The notes under the pieces were generated by a model, which saw only the letters and a list, made by a program, of their open reading frames with translations, had not been told where the DNA came from and ran no database searches. From Glomus cerebriforme (Eukaryota > Glomeromycota > Glomeromycetes > Glomerales > Glomeraceae): DNA of 17,301 bases. Location of the stretch: the NCBI GenBank assembly GCA_003550305.1, contig QKYT01000123.1, positions 1-17,301 on the forward strand. Reading direction: 5' to 3'. How positions within the stretch are numbered: position 1 is the first letter of the stretch; every line of letters begins with the position of its first letter. Positions 1-8,643 of the stretch are shown here, in pieces. The translations under genes and the position numbers were made by a program.

Positions 1-316
1 GGAATCCATTCAAGTAATTCAAAATTATTTCTTGCATTTAATTGTGTTTCTTGAATAAACATATCTATATGCTTATTTCCACTGGTCCAATTACCAAAAT
101 TTCGTTGTAATTTTTTGGAATAACAGTCTTTACACCATTTTTCATCTGTATTTGGTTGATTACATTCAGGACATAAACCATATTTATCGTTTAAATTGTT
201 AGATTTAACGTTAAGAGTGATTTCATTAACAGCTTCATCCTTAACATTTTCTTCAACATTTTTTGATTGAGTATTATTAAAGGGNAAGCAAAGTATACTT
301 TTTAAAAATTCCATTG
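1..316 (-). CDS. Protein kinase-like protein, N-terminal part (cut by window edge)
   Basis: The minus-strand frame is open from ATG at 316-314 to the left edge, about 105 residues with one N at 285. After a short Asn/Glu/Lys-rich leader it carries YGLCPECNQPNT, then WCKDC about three residues on. This gives two Cys-x2-Cys knuckles that could bind one metal ion. They are followed by a segment ending in LNARNNFELLEWIP. In this fungal kinase family the segment leads into the glycine-rich loop, so the catalytic domain should lie beyond the window. Over 61 aligned residues about 40 are identical to the plus-strand kinase relic starting at 654, so the two are recent paralogues arranged head to head. 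Nothing in the visible part is broken. The kinase assignment is inferred from the paralogue, which does contain kinase motifs; substrate and pathway cannot be read from the sequence. Confidence 0.75.
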
Positions 317-653
317 ATTCGTAATTCTGAGTCAATTGTAAAGGTCTGACGTTGCGCCAAATAAAAGTAAAAAAAAAAACTATGCGAGAAAGTCGTTTGT
401 TTTTAAAGATGTAATTTTTTTAAAACTTCGAGATAAATATTATATAACGCGAACGTGTTTGTGATGGCTGAATTCTAATTCTTATAAACAATAATTATCT
501 ATTAAATATTAATTGGTCAATATAAATTATGTATGAATCTTTTTTGATTACGAACTAATGAATTAAATCGAAATAATCTTGTACGATTTTGTATAATATT
601 TCGGAGCAATTCTTCCGAATTGGTGACAATTTATTGTTAAAATTCATTCAAAA
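317..653. promoter_or_regulatory. Intergenic region between divergent kinase paralogues
   Basis: These 337 bases separate the start codons of two paralogous, divergently oriented kinase genes and so must hold both promoters. The DNA is AT-rich. I see no tRNA, no open frame of note and no convincing shared upstream motif on the two sides. A promoter function is inferred from the gene arrangement only. Confidence 0.4.
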
Positions 654-2139
654 ATGGAAAATGTTGTTAAAGAAAATAATAATATAGTTATTGAAATTAA
701 TCTTGTAAACTTGAATAATGAATCNAATAATGCTAACATTTTAAATAACGAAATAGAGAATAAAGAATTAGATAAGGAATTTGTCTCGTATGAACAATAT
801 GCACTTACTATTCACGATCATGGCTTATGTCCTAAATGTTATCAACCAAATACTTTTAAAAATTGGTGTAAAGAATGTATTTCTAAACAATTTCAACAAA
901 ATTTTTTTAATTGGACTAGTAAAAATGAACGTATAGATAAGTTCATTCGAGAATCACAATTAAATGCAAGAAATTTTTATGAATCACTTGAATGGATTCC
1001 CTATAATCGATTAAGGAATATTCAATTCTTAGCTCAAGGTAGTTTATNAAGCAATTTGGTTAGACGGATGGATAGATCATTTAGATTATGAGAAACAGGT
1101 TTGGAAACGGTTAGTCGTTAAACTTAATGAACAAGATTATAAAAATGCAAATAATCCAAAAATTAAAAATCCTCTCAAAAGTAATGAAAAAGATGGGTTT
1201 CATGTAGCACTTAAAAGTTTAAATGATTCATCAAATATTAATGAAGACTTCTAATATTATTTAATAAAAAATTAAAAATAGTTTCTTTACCTCACTTAAC
1301 ATATAATTTTTATAATAATTCATGTTTATTGTTTTTAAATACAGTGGAAATTACATTTACAATGTCAACAGAAAGCATCAAATTATTCTTCTCTTACTCC
1401 ATTANTTGGAATAACGCAGGATCCGGATACATCAAATTATATTATTGTAATGCCTAAAATACATTTGGGTAATTTAAGAAATAACTTGATGATAAAAAAA
1501 TTTAACCCAAATGGGTGTACCGTTTGGATCAAAAATCAAAATTTCAAAAAATCGGATTTTCAAATTTTGGCACTTTTGATCCAAACGGTACACCATACAA
1601 ATGATAAATATTTTAATTTACATTGTATTTCAAAGTCACTTGAAGCTATTCATAAATTAGGTTTAATCCATAGGGATTTACATAATGGAAATATACTATG
1701 TGCTCTTTTTTACACATTGATTAGTGATCTTAGATTATGTAGACCAGTTAATCAACCTCAAATAAATAGTGATATATATGGAGTTCTTCCTTATATGGCA
1801 CCTGAAGTTTTACGTGGTAAACCATATANAAAAGCCGCAGATATATATAGTTTTGGAATTATTATGTGGGAAATGACGTCAGGTGTTCCAGCATTTCATA
1901 ATATTCCTCATGTTTTTCAACTTTCTTTAGATATTTGCAAAGGTATTAGACCGAAAATTATAGAAGGAACAATTCCCGAATATGTTGAATTAATGAAAAG
2001 ATGTTGGGATGATGATCCGCCAACTGNTAATGAATTAAGACAGATTTTTTATGAATGGAATAAAATATATCCAATAGAACAAGATGATAGAAAGAGAGTA
2101 CCTGTTTCTGGTAAGATTATTTTTAAAATTTATTTTTAG
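654..2139 (+). pseudogene. Decaying protein kinase paralogue (frameshifted, foldback element inserted)
   Basis: The N-terminus (654-1040) has HGLCPKCYQPNT and WCKEC and reaches FLAQG, the start of the glycine-rich loop. The loop is then missing: only eight bases lie between GGT and the next recognisable codons, and the frame changes. From about 1051 another frame reads AIWLDGWIDHLDYEKQVW and VALKSL (the ATP-binding lysine), then stops at 1252-1254. No GT donor stands there. A likely acceptor at 1343-1344 opens the second exon with WKLHLQCQQ and GITQDPDTSNYI. That exon contains HRDLHNGN (1669-1692), DLRL in place of the expected D-[FL]-G motif, YMAPEVLRG, and DIYSFGIIMWEMTSG. A donor-like GTAAGA at 2111 suggests the real exon ends at 2110, and the stop at 2137-2139 is intronic; I could not find the last exon. 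Ns at 725, 1048, 1405, 1829 and 2027 leave some doubt, above all at 1048 beside the loop deletion. If functional at all, it would be a pseudokinase. Confidence 0.65.
1514..1594. mobile_element. 81-bp foldback (MITE-like) element inside kinase relic
   Basis: The element has perfect 21-bp terminal inverted repeats: 1514-1534 begins GGTGTACCGTTTGGATC, and 1574-1594 is its exact reverse complement. The inner parts are also roughly complementary, so the whole element can fold into one long hairpin. The flanks 1505-1513 (ACCCAAATG) and 1595-1603 (ATACAAATG) match at seven of nine positions, the last six being identical, as expected of an old 9-bp target-site duplication. Duplications of about 9 bp are known for Mutator-like elements, but no transposase is present and the family is not established. 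Insert plus duplication is 90 bp, so it adds exactly 30 codons and keeps the reading frame. Confidence 0.65.
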
Positions 2140-2942
2140 AATTTTGTAAATTTGGCGTCATGGCGTTTTAGCGCCGGTGCGACATATAAGGATGACAAGA
2201 AGTTCTGGCGTTAATGTGAAATATTCACCTAATCACCTGACCTAATCAACTGATATGACGTTAAACAATTTATTAAATTGGTATGTATAATAAAAATAAT
2301 TCAACTTTCAAATAGATGATTGTGCGATAATTTTTATTTACTTATATTCTTATCTGTTATAAATATACAGAATCATATTTGGTTTTAAATAATAAATTTT
2401 AGGTTTCTTATATTCCTTATATAATAAATTTACGTAATTTACCGAATAACGTCAAGTTTAAGCATAAAAAATTTAAAGCTCATAATCATAATTTTGTAGA
2501 TCGAGAACAGTATAATAACGGTTCCGTTTTATATTATAAATTCTAGGTTTTTTTTTCAATTTATTTTTTTTTTTTTTGTTTTTTTTTTTATTTTTTTTTT
2601 TTTTTTTGTTTTTTTTTTTTTTTTTTAAAGATATAATGTATATTATTATTCACTGTCCTTTTGTTTTCTTTCTAAAATTACAAATATAACTATAAAATTA
2701 GAACCTCTAAAAAATATTATTCTCGTTAACACTAAACTAATAAAGTTCATTAATACTTTTTTTTAAAAAAAAGAATAAATAATATATATATATATTAATA
2801 GTCCTTGAGTTCACTTTAAAGAAAATATATAAAACAATCTATTAATCCCGAAAATCATATTAACAAATATTTTATGTGGGTACCGAATAAAAAAAACGTG
2901 TATATATAATATTATGATATTTGATAAATCATGTCCGTCAAA
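2140..2942. other. Convergent intergenic region with GC-richer patch and long poly-T tract
   Basis: This lies between the 3' ends of the kinase relic (plus) and the polarity gene (minus). Positions 2151-2220 form a GC-richer patch (TTGGCGTCATGGCG followed by the short inverted repeat GGCGttttagCGCC) that stands out from its surroundings and could be a repeat remnant. Positions 2228-2253 are a 13-bp tandem duplication. Positions 2548-2626 are almost pure T with a few C, A and G interruptions. I see no coding potential. Confidence 0.5.
2228..2253. repeat. 13-bp tandem duplication
   Basis: CCTAATCACCTGA (2228-2240) is directly followed by CCTAATCAACTGA (2241-2253), with one mismatch. It sits at the edge of the GC-richer patch downstream of the kinase relic. 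A function is not evident. Confidence 0.7.
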
Positions 2943-2945
2943 CAT

Positions 2946-2951
2946 TTTATT
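2946..2951 (-). terminator. Candidate poly(A) signal of the SH3-SAM-PH gene
   Basis: On the minus strand an AATAAA hexamer (plus-strand TTTATT) lies 19 bases after the stop codon of the polarity gene. It is the first canonical hexamer after the stop. In such AT-rich DNA the motif also arises by chance, so confidence is moderate. Confidence 0.4.
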
Positions 2952-2970
2952 GAAAAAGAAACGAACTGTT

Positions 2971-5795
2971 TTAAATAAATCCCATTGTTGTCCTATTATT
3001 ACTGAATGGTCTCATTAATAGTGATGATGAATTATGAATTGATTGCAATGCAGGTGATAAAGGTCTTGTTGGTATGNGAGATCCAGTNCTTTGCGATAAC
3101 GGTGAAATTNGTCGGAGTATAGGCGATGAAACTTTATTTAATGCGGCAGTACTAACAGAAGGTCTTCTTGGATCTGGTGGACGTGGCGTTAATTTACGTG
3201 CTTCTGAAAGTGGAACCGTTGCTATATTGCTTGAACTAATAACTGGGGCTATATTATGAAAATAATATAAAATTATTTTTAGATAGAAGCTTTAATTTTA
3301 TAAATTTTATTCTCAATGAATTAAAATCTTTACCTTTACTGTCCCTTGCTATGGTAGCTTTCATCATAGCTTTCATCCAACCTTTCATTTTATCTACGTC
3401 TTCATGTGCAAAATAATGTGATTTTTCCGTATCGTGAATTAACTTAAATCCATATTTTCCGTGTGATATATTTTCATCTGGGATTATACGATATCCAGTT
3501 AAATTAATATAACCTTTTACATGCGATGATTCAGTTTCCTAATAAGAAAATATATTTTTTTTGTTAAAAAAAATTAATCAAAAAAAAAAAAAATACATAA
3601 AAAAGTACCTTATCATTTTTAAAATAATAAAGATTAACTCCTTTTAATATACAATAACGTGATTTCCATGTCTTATATTTATCTCCTTGTTTTTTCAACC
3701 ATCCTTCAAAATCTGGTGTTCCAATTGATTTCAACGCATCTTCATTCAAATTTCNGGAATCATCAATATTCTCNAAAAAATAATTGGTATTTCTAGAACC
3801 AGATAAAAAATTTAATCTTTGATTTTTTGCTTCTAAACTAAAAAATTTAAAATAAATTTACTATTATTAACATAAAATTATAAATATGAATCTCTACTTA
3901 CTCTATTGATCNTTTAGGAATACTTCCAACATAACTATTTCGATCCTAAATGAAAAAAAAAATATATAAAGAAACGTTAAATCAGAATAGAAAAATAATT
4001 TTTTACTTAAAAATTTATTGTTGCAAGAATAAGCTAAAGTCTAATGTTCAATTTTTCTCTCTGGCTAACAATGATATATCCAAATGATCATCAAACTTTC
4101 ATTAATTCTCTTATTTCTCCATCCTTATTTACAAAAATCCAAGGAAAAATTTTAAAACACTAGAATATTAAATTTCATGCTTACCTTATTGAAATCCNAA
4201 CCTNCTGCAGATGATGTTCGTATTTTATCTTTTTTCTTTACGGCTGGATTCGTACTTCTTTTTACAATATTCAATTTAGCCAGTATTTTATCCTTCTTAT
4301 TGGATGATTTCNGAGAAACCGTCTTTTAAAAAAAAAGAAAAAAGAATATATACACAATTATTAATTCAAAATGAAATGATATGAAATGAAATGAAAATAA
4401 ATTCTACATGTTCANACCTCAATATTTGCACCTTCCGCATCATCAAGTCGCTGAGAATAAGTATAATATGTAGGTGGAAAATTCTTTGCAAAGGTGTTAG
4501 TAGAAATTCTTGGANATTCTGGAAAAGTAACCGTATCATTAATCTGCGATAATGAAAGATTTGATGCGGCAGCATACTGGTGTTGCAAATTATGCAAACT
4601 CAAACTCGAATCCATAGATTGANTAGAATATAAACCATTCTGTTGGTTTAATAAAAGATTCTCATTAGAATAGAATGTTGTTTGTTGTGAATGCTGATAT
4701 TCTTCCAAGTCTGATATATCATCATTTTCATTATTGAGCGAATATTGAGATTTAAGTTCGTTAATAGCTTTCATTATGTGAACGCGTTTACCAAATGAAG
4801 TTATATTCAACTCTTTTAATAATGTTGATATACTTAATCTAACAAGTATATCACCTGTGATGTCATTATCTATTAAAAAAAAATTATCGATATTAATAAA
4901 TTTAAGTAATTATAAATCAACAAATNTACTNGTAAATGATTTTTTTTACATACCAACAAAATGTTGTATTTCCGATTCAAACNCCTTAGCTCTTAACCAC
5001 ATACAAACTTGTTCTACATCCCAACTTTCTGGATGTGGGTGCCCAATCGATTGTCTTCCATTAGTAGTAGTCGAAGGAGAAGAAGGTACTTCAACTTTCT
5101 TTGTGCTACAAACTGATTCAAATGGAGAATGAGGAGAACTTTGTTGTTTGCCAGTAGATGACATACGACTACTCGTAGTACTAGAGCCTGAAGAAGATGC
5201 CATAAATAATTTACTAGAATGTCCATTTTTCGGTGTCCAGAGATGATGTTGTTGACTTAATTGATTTTGATATATTTGTTCTTCTTCAGTTCTAATCGCC
5301 ATTCTTTGTAATTTATCTTGTATATCATCTATCGTTTCGTCAATAGAAGGACTTGGCATTCTAAAAGGTGGTAAAGGTAGATCTAAATCTGATTCATGCA
5401 TATTTAAGGCCATTGTTGGTGTAGTTGGCAAAGGATTTTCTCTACTTGGAGACTCATCCACAGGACTTATTGGAAGTGGTCTTTCATATGATATATAAGT
5501 CATAGGAAAAAGTCCAATTTGTCCATGAATATTTTTTCCCTATTGTAAAAAAAAAAAAATTAATAAGGTGAATATCGGAAATAATAAACAAACAAATTTT
5601 AAAGTAAATCACGTGATAATAAATCATCATTCAGTCAATAATAAAAAAAAAAAATTTTTTTCTCACCTTCCACCAACTATCCCCATATAAATCATCTTTT
5701 TCTAATATTATAATCGGTTCTCCTACTTGAAAAGGGATCTCATCATCATTTTCGGCTTCAAATGAATGAATCGCATATACAGTTTCAAAGGTCAT
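2971..5795 (-). CDS. SH3-SAM-PH cell-polarity protein, Boi1/Boi2/Pob1 family (8 exons, 686 aa)
   Basis: Exons on the minus strand are 5795-5667, 5539-4954, 4869-4418, 4322-4185, 3945-3902, 3837-3609, 3538-3334 and 3248-2971. They total 2061 nt and close in frame. Introns are 127, 84, 95, 239, 64, 70 and 85 nt, all GT-AG; the third donor contains an N at 4415. Domains in order: SH3 at about 7-60 (YAIHSFEAENDDEIPF, WWKG, GLFPMTYI); proline-rich stretches including PLPPF at 98-102; SAM at about 213-278 (W216, ending INELK); a basic Lys-rich segment near 390-435; PH at about 492-588 (DFEGWLKK, KSRYCILKG, conserved W580); and a Pro/Ser-rich tail with PVISSSNIATVPL just after PH. This domain order is that of yeast Boi1/Boi2 and fission yeast Pob1, which bind phosphoinositides and Cdc42/Bem1-type partners at growth sites and help exocytosis and actin organisation. 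A role in hyphal tip growth is inferred. About a dozen Ns blur single residues but break nothing. Confidence 0.92.
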
Positions 5796-7357
5796 TTCTT
5801 GGAGATTTCAAAATTTCGTTGTCGTTCAAACCTCCAAAAAAAGTTTAAAATACTAATTAATTATTACTTTTACTAGTTAAAATATTAAAATTTTTTTTTT
5901 TTTTTTTAGAAAAGATAATATAGTTAATAATTTTTTGCACCGAACATTTCGTTGTAAAACGAAGAGAAGCACATAAAATAATTAATTTATATTACGATAA
6001 AAGAATATTAGATGAATTTCTACTTGGTTTCCTTTTTAAGAAGTTATTTATGCAGGTTCTGAAAAATTCTTATTCGTAAGTGTGAAAAAATATTAGATAT
6101 ATCTTGGGAAAAAAAAACGCACAGGTTAAAGTTGTTTTTTTTTGTTTTATTAAAAAGTTCAGAATGAAAGAGAATTGGGCCGGTTTGCTTAACAGATATG
6201 ACAAACAATATAAAATGCAGAGGAGTTTCGAATTATCGAAATAGGTATATAAATCTGTACATCAAACAGATCTATAATAAAAATATGTAGAAACACTGCA
6301 TGTTGCATATGTTAATATCACAGTGATTAATTCTATTTTTGGTTTATCTTCGGCCGGAAACTCAATTTATTTTTATTTAGATAAATTGTTGAATAAAAAG
6401 AGTTAAGTCAAGTGTCTGAACTAACGCCATTACGAATACCTTCTCATCCTATTAAATGATAATACAATATTTTCTTTTTTTTTAAAAAAAAAATGTACCG
6501 AATTCAAAGATACAAAGTTTGTTTTTGAAGTACAAATTAATACGTAGAACCCCCCTTTATTAACAATACCAACCTCACATGTGTACGACTATTCAATTAA
6601 CAATTAAGTTTAAAATCTCGGGAATGTTTCCTATTTTTAATCATGTACAAACAAATTGCGTTGCAGATCCGCAGTAAAAAAGAGAATTCTTTTAAAAGTG
6701 ATATTTAATGAACATCTATTATAAACACAGTATGTCTATATAAAATGATAACTCGGAAAATTAAATGAAAATCTCTTTTTTTTCACTTCAACTTTTTTAA
6801 TATTTAAATAATAAGAAATAATATTACTCTTTCTCTCGTACACAAAGTCAAAAATATGAATTAGAAATACTGGAAAAGTGTCTCAAGAAATTTATCAATA
6901 AAATCTTTCCTTACCGATTCTTATCTTGGACTTGAATAGAACAATTAGAGAAAATGTACATATAATTATTATAAACATTTACTTCTAACTTAATTTATAA
7001 AAGCCGGAAACAACCCTGAATAGATACTCATGATATCAGATATGAAACAATTATTATTAATAATAATAATTAGACTTTAATAATTATCAAATAATTTGTC
7101 GTGTATTTTTTCTTGCAGAAGGCAGGGTTTTGATCGAAACTAATGGATGAGAACCCCTTGATAATTTATCCTTATTTGGTTTGAATATCTTTATTTGGCA
7201 TTTTTTTTCTGTAAGGAAGATTTCAATGCTAATTATTAAAATTTTATATCAGAATAACGCCTGAATATTCCCCTTAAAAACCTAAAATTCTCAAATATAT
7301 ATATATATATTTATATATTTATAACGTTCAAAAATTTTGTATCAATTTATAACAAGT
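5796..7357. promoter_or_regulatory. Bidirectional intergenic region (SH3-SAM-PH gene / GATA gene)
   Basis: About 1.56 kb separates two head-to-head start codons, so both promoters lie here. The DNA is AT-rich with homopolymer runs (A-rich near 6480-6494, T-rich near 5890-5907). GCCGGAAAC occurs twice on the plus strand, near 6353 and 7003, which could be a chance repeat or a binding site. An alternating AT tract at about 7295-7311 ends roughly 47 bases before the GATA start codon and is the best core-promoter candidate. A good 3' splice-site-like stretch (TTTTTTCTTGCAG) ends at about 7119 and could indicate a leader exon, but I found no matching donor. I see no protein-coding frame or tRNA. 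Confidence 0.4.
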
Positions 7358-7923
7358 ATGTCACAAATTAATTCAGAATTCACCAAATATAACGACCAAG
7401 TTCCAGTATGTGAAGAATGGATGTACGATCTAACACTAGAAGATTTTGTTATGGCAGGTTTAATACCTATTGATACAGCAATCTCGTAAGTTAATTTATA
7501 CAAATAAAACATCTATTTCAGAAAATTATATTTTTCTTGAAAAAATAATTATTGACGCGTAAAATAAAAGTCTTATAGAACAATGGGAGCTCGAAAACAA
7601 GATCGCTGCCACGGTCAATTATCATCCGCAAATTCTTGAAATTTTAACGGATCCAAATGTATCGGCAAAAAAAGTTTGTGTAAATTGTAATATCAACAAA
7701 TCTCCAGCATGGCGAAGAGATAATCATGGTAAATTACTTTGTAATGCTTGTGGATTATAGTAAGTATAAATATTTTTTAATAACTTTAATATAAACACGT
7801 ATGTATTACTTACCTATTACGTATAAATCCTTATATTTTATTAGTTTCAAACAACATGGAAATAATCGACCTGTTGAACATATGCAACAAGGAGCATTAA
7901 GATATAAACAACCAAGAAAATGA
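7358..7923 (+). CDS. Small single-finger GATA-type zinc finger protein (3 exons, 131 aa)
   Basis: Exons are 7358-7485, 7571-7759 and 7845-7923, totalling 396 nt; both introns are 85 nt with GTAAGT donors. The protein has an acidic N-terminus ([20 protein letters not shown]), a short helix-like segment, and one finger, C79-x2-C82-x17-C100-x2-C103, with SPAWRR and LCNACGLYFK inside it. That spacing is the type IV GATA finger, which binds GATA core sites. A short basic tail follows (RYKQPRK). Apart from the finger there is almost nothing, so it is far smaller than usual fungal GATA regulators of nitrogen, light or iron responses; the target pathway cannot be assigned. The first-intron acceptor at 7569-7570 was chosen because it keeps the frame; a better-looking TAG eight bases on does not. 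Intron 2 splits the Tyr106 codon inside the finger. Tandem with FAB1, 720 bp upstream of it. Confidence 0.88.
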
Positions 7924-8643
7924 ATTCAAATACTCAATATGCGATGATGTAATATGGTTTTTCTTTGATTATCATGCGCGTGTATATATATAATTTTAGC
8001 AATTTAGCGCAATCTTATTACAAATAAATCGAAATTCAATTCAATTTTACTTAATACTGCGGCATTAAAAACACGGATGATTTGCCTTTGATTGGCGTCA
8101 ACGTGGAGTATTTTAGTGTATCCGATTTGACATTCATATGAGGTAGTAATACAAACGTTACAGAATTTGTGTTTACGACCTGAAATGGTTTATTAAGTGT
8201 TACCATTCACAAATATCAAATATCATGGGACCAATGTAATGCAATGCCAAAGTCATATAAAAATGACCATTTATAACAATTTTGTTATTCTAGTACGATC
8301 TTCGACCTACATAGTGCATTATTTTGTTGTTAATAAATTTGAAATTTTTTGTTTTTTTTTTCCATAAATTACTCGTTTATATTCAAGTTTTTTTTTTGTT
8401 TAACGAGTTTTCATTATACTTTTTTATTTATTTTGTTTATTCAACCATTCAATAAAACTTATCATTGTACTTTTTTCTCATTTTGTTTCGGTTTTTAGTT
8501 TTAAAAAATTCATACAATTTAATTTTTCAATTATATATATATATATATACATATATATACAAAAAAAAAAAAAAAATTTTTTAAAAAAAATCATATATTT
8601 AAATTTCCTTCTTTTTTTTTTAAAAAAAAAACAGAAAACAAAA
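7924..8643. promoter_or_regulatory. GATA 3' flank and FAB1 upstream region
   Basis: These 720 bases hold the 3' end of the GATA gene and the promoter and leader of FAB1. An alternating AT tract lies at about 8533-8550, followed by long A and T runs up to the FAB1 start, whose context (ACAGAAAACAAAAATG) is A-rich as is usual for fungal starts. I searched here for a FYVE-domain exon of FAB1 and saw none. Confidence 0.4.
8023..8028 (+). terminator. Candidate poly(A) signal of the GATA gene
   Basis: AATAAA lies 100 bases after the GATA stop codon, the first such hexamer downstream. The assignment rests only on motif and position. Confidence 0.4.

Noticed and set aside
3074..3259. Plus-strand 61-codon open frame with an apparently protein-like composition
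   Set aside because: It is antisense to the last exon of the SH3-SAM-PH gene, whose minus-strand frame (PVISSSNIATVPL, Pro/Ser-rich tail) fits the family and the splice phases exactly.
4369..4395. ATGAA pentamer run
   Set aside because: It lies inside an intron of the polarity gene and is a short simple-sequence run without further structure.
4857..5132. Plus-strand open frame opposite the SAM-domain exon
   Set aside because: It overlaps an intron and exon of the polarity gene and matches no family; the minus strand explains the sequence.
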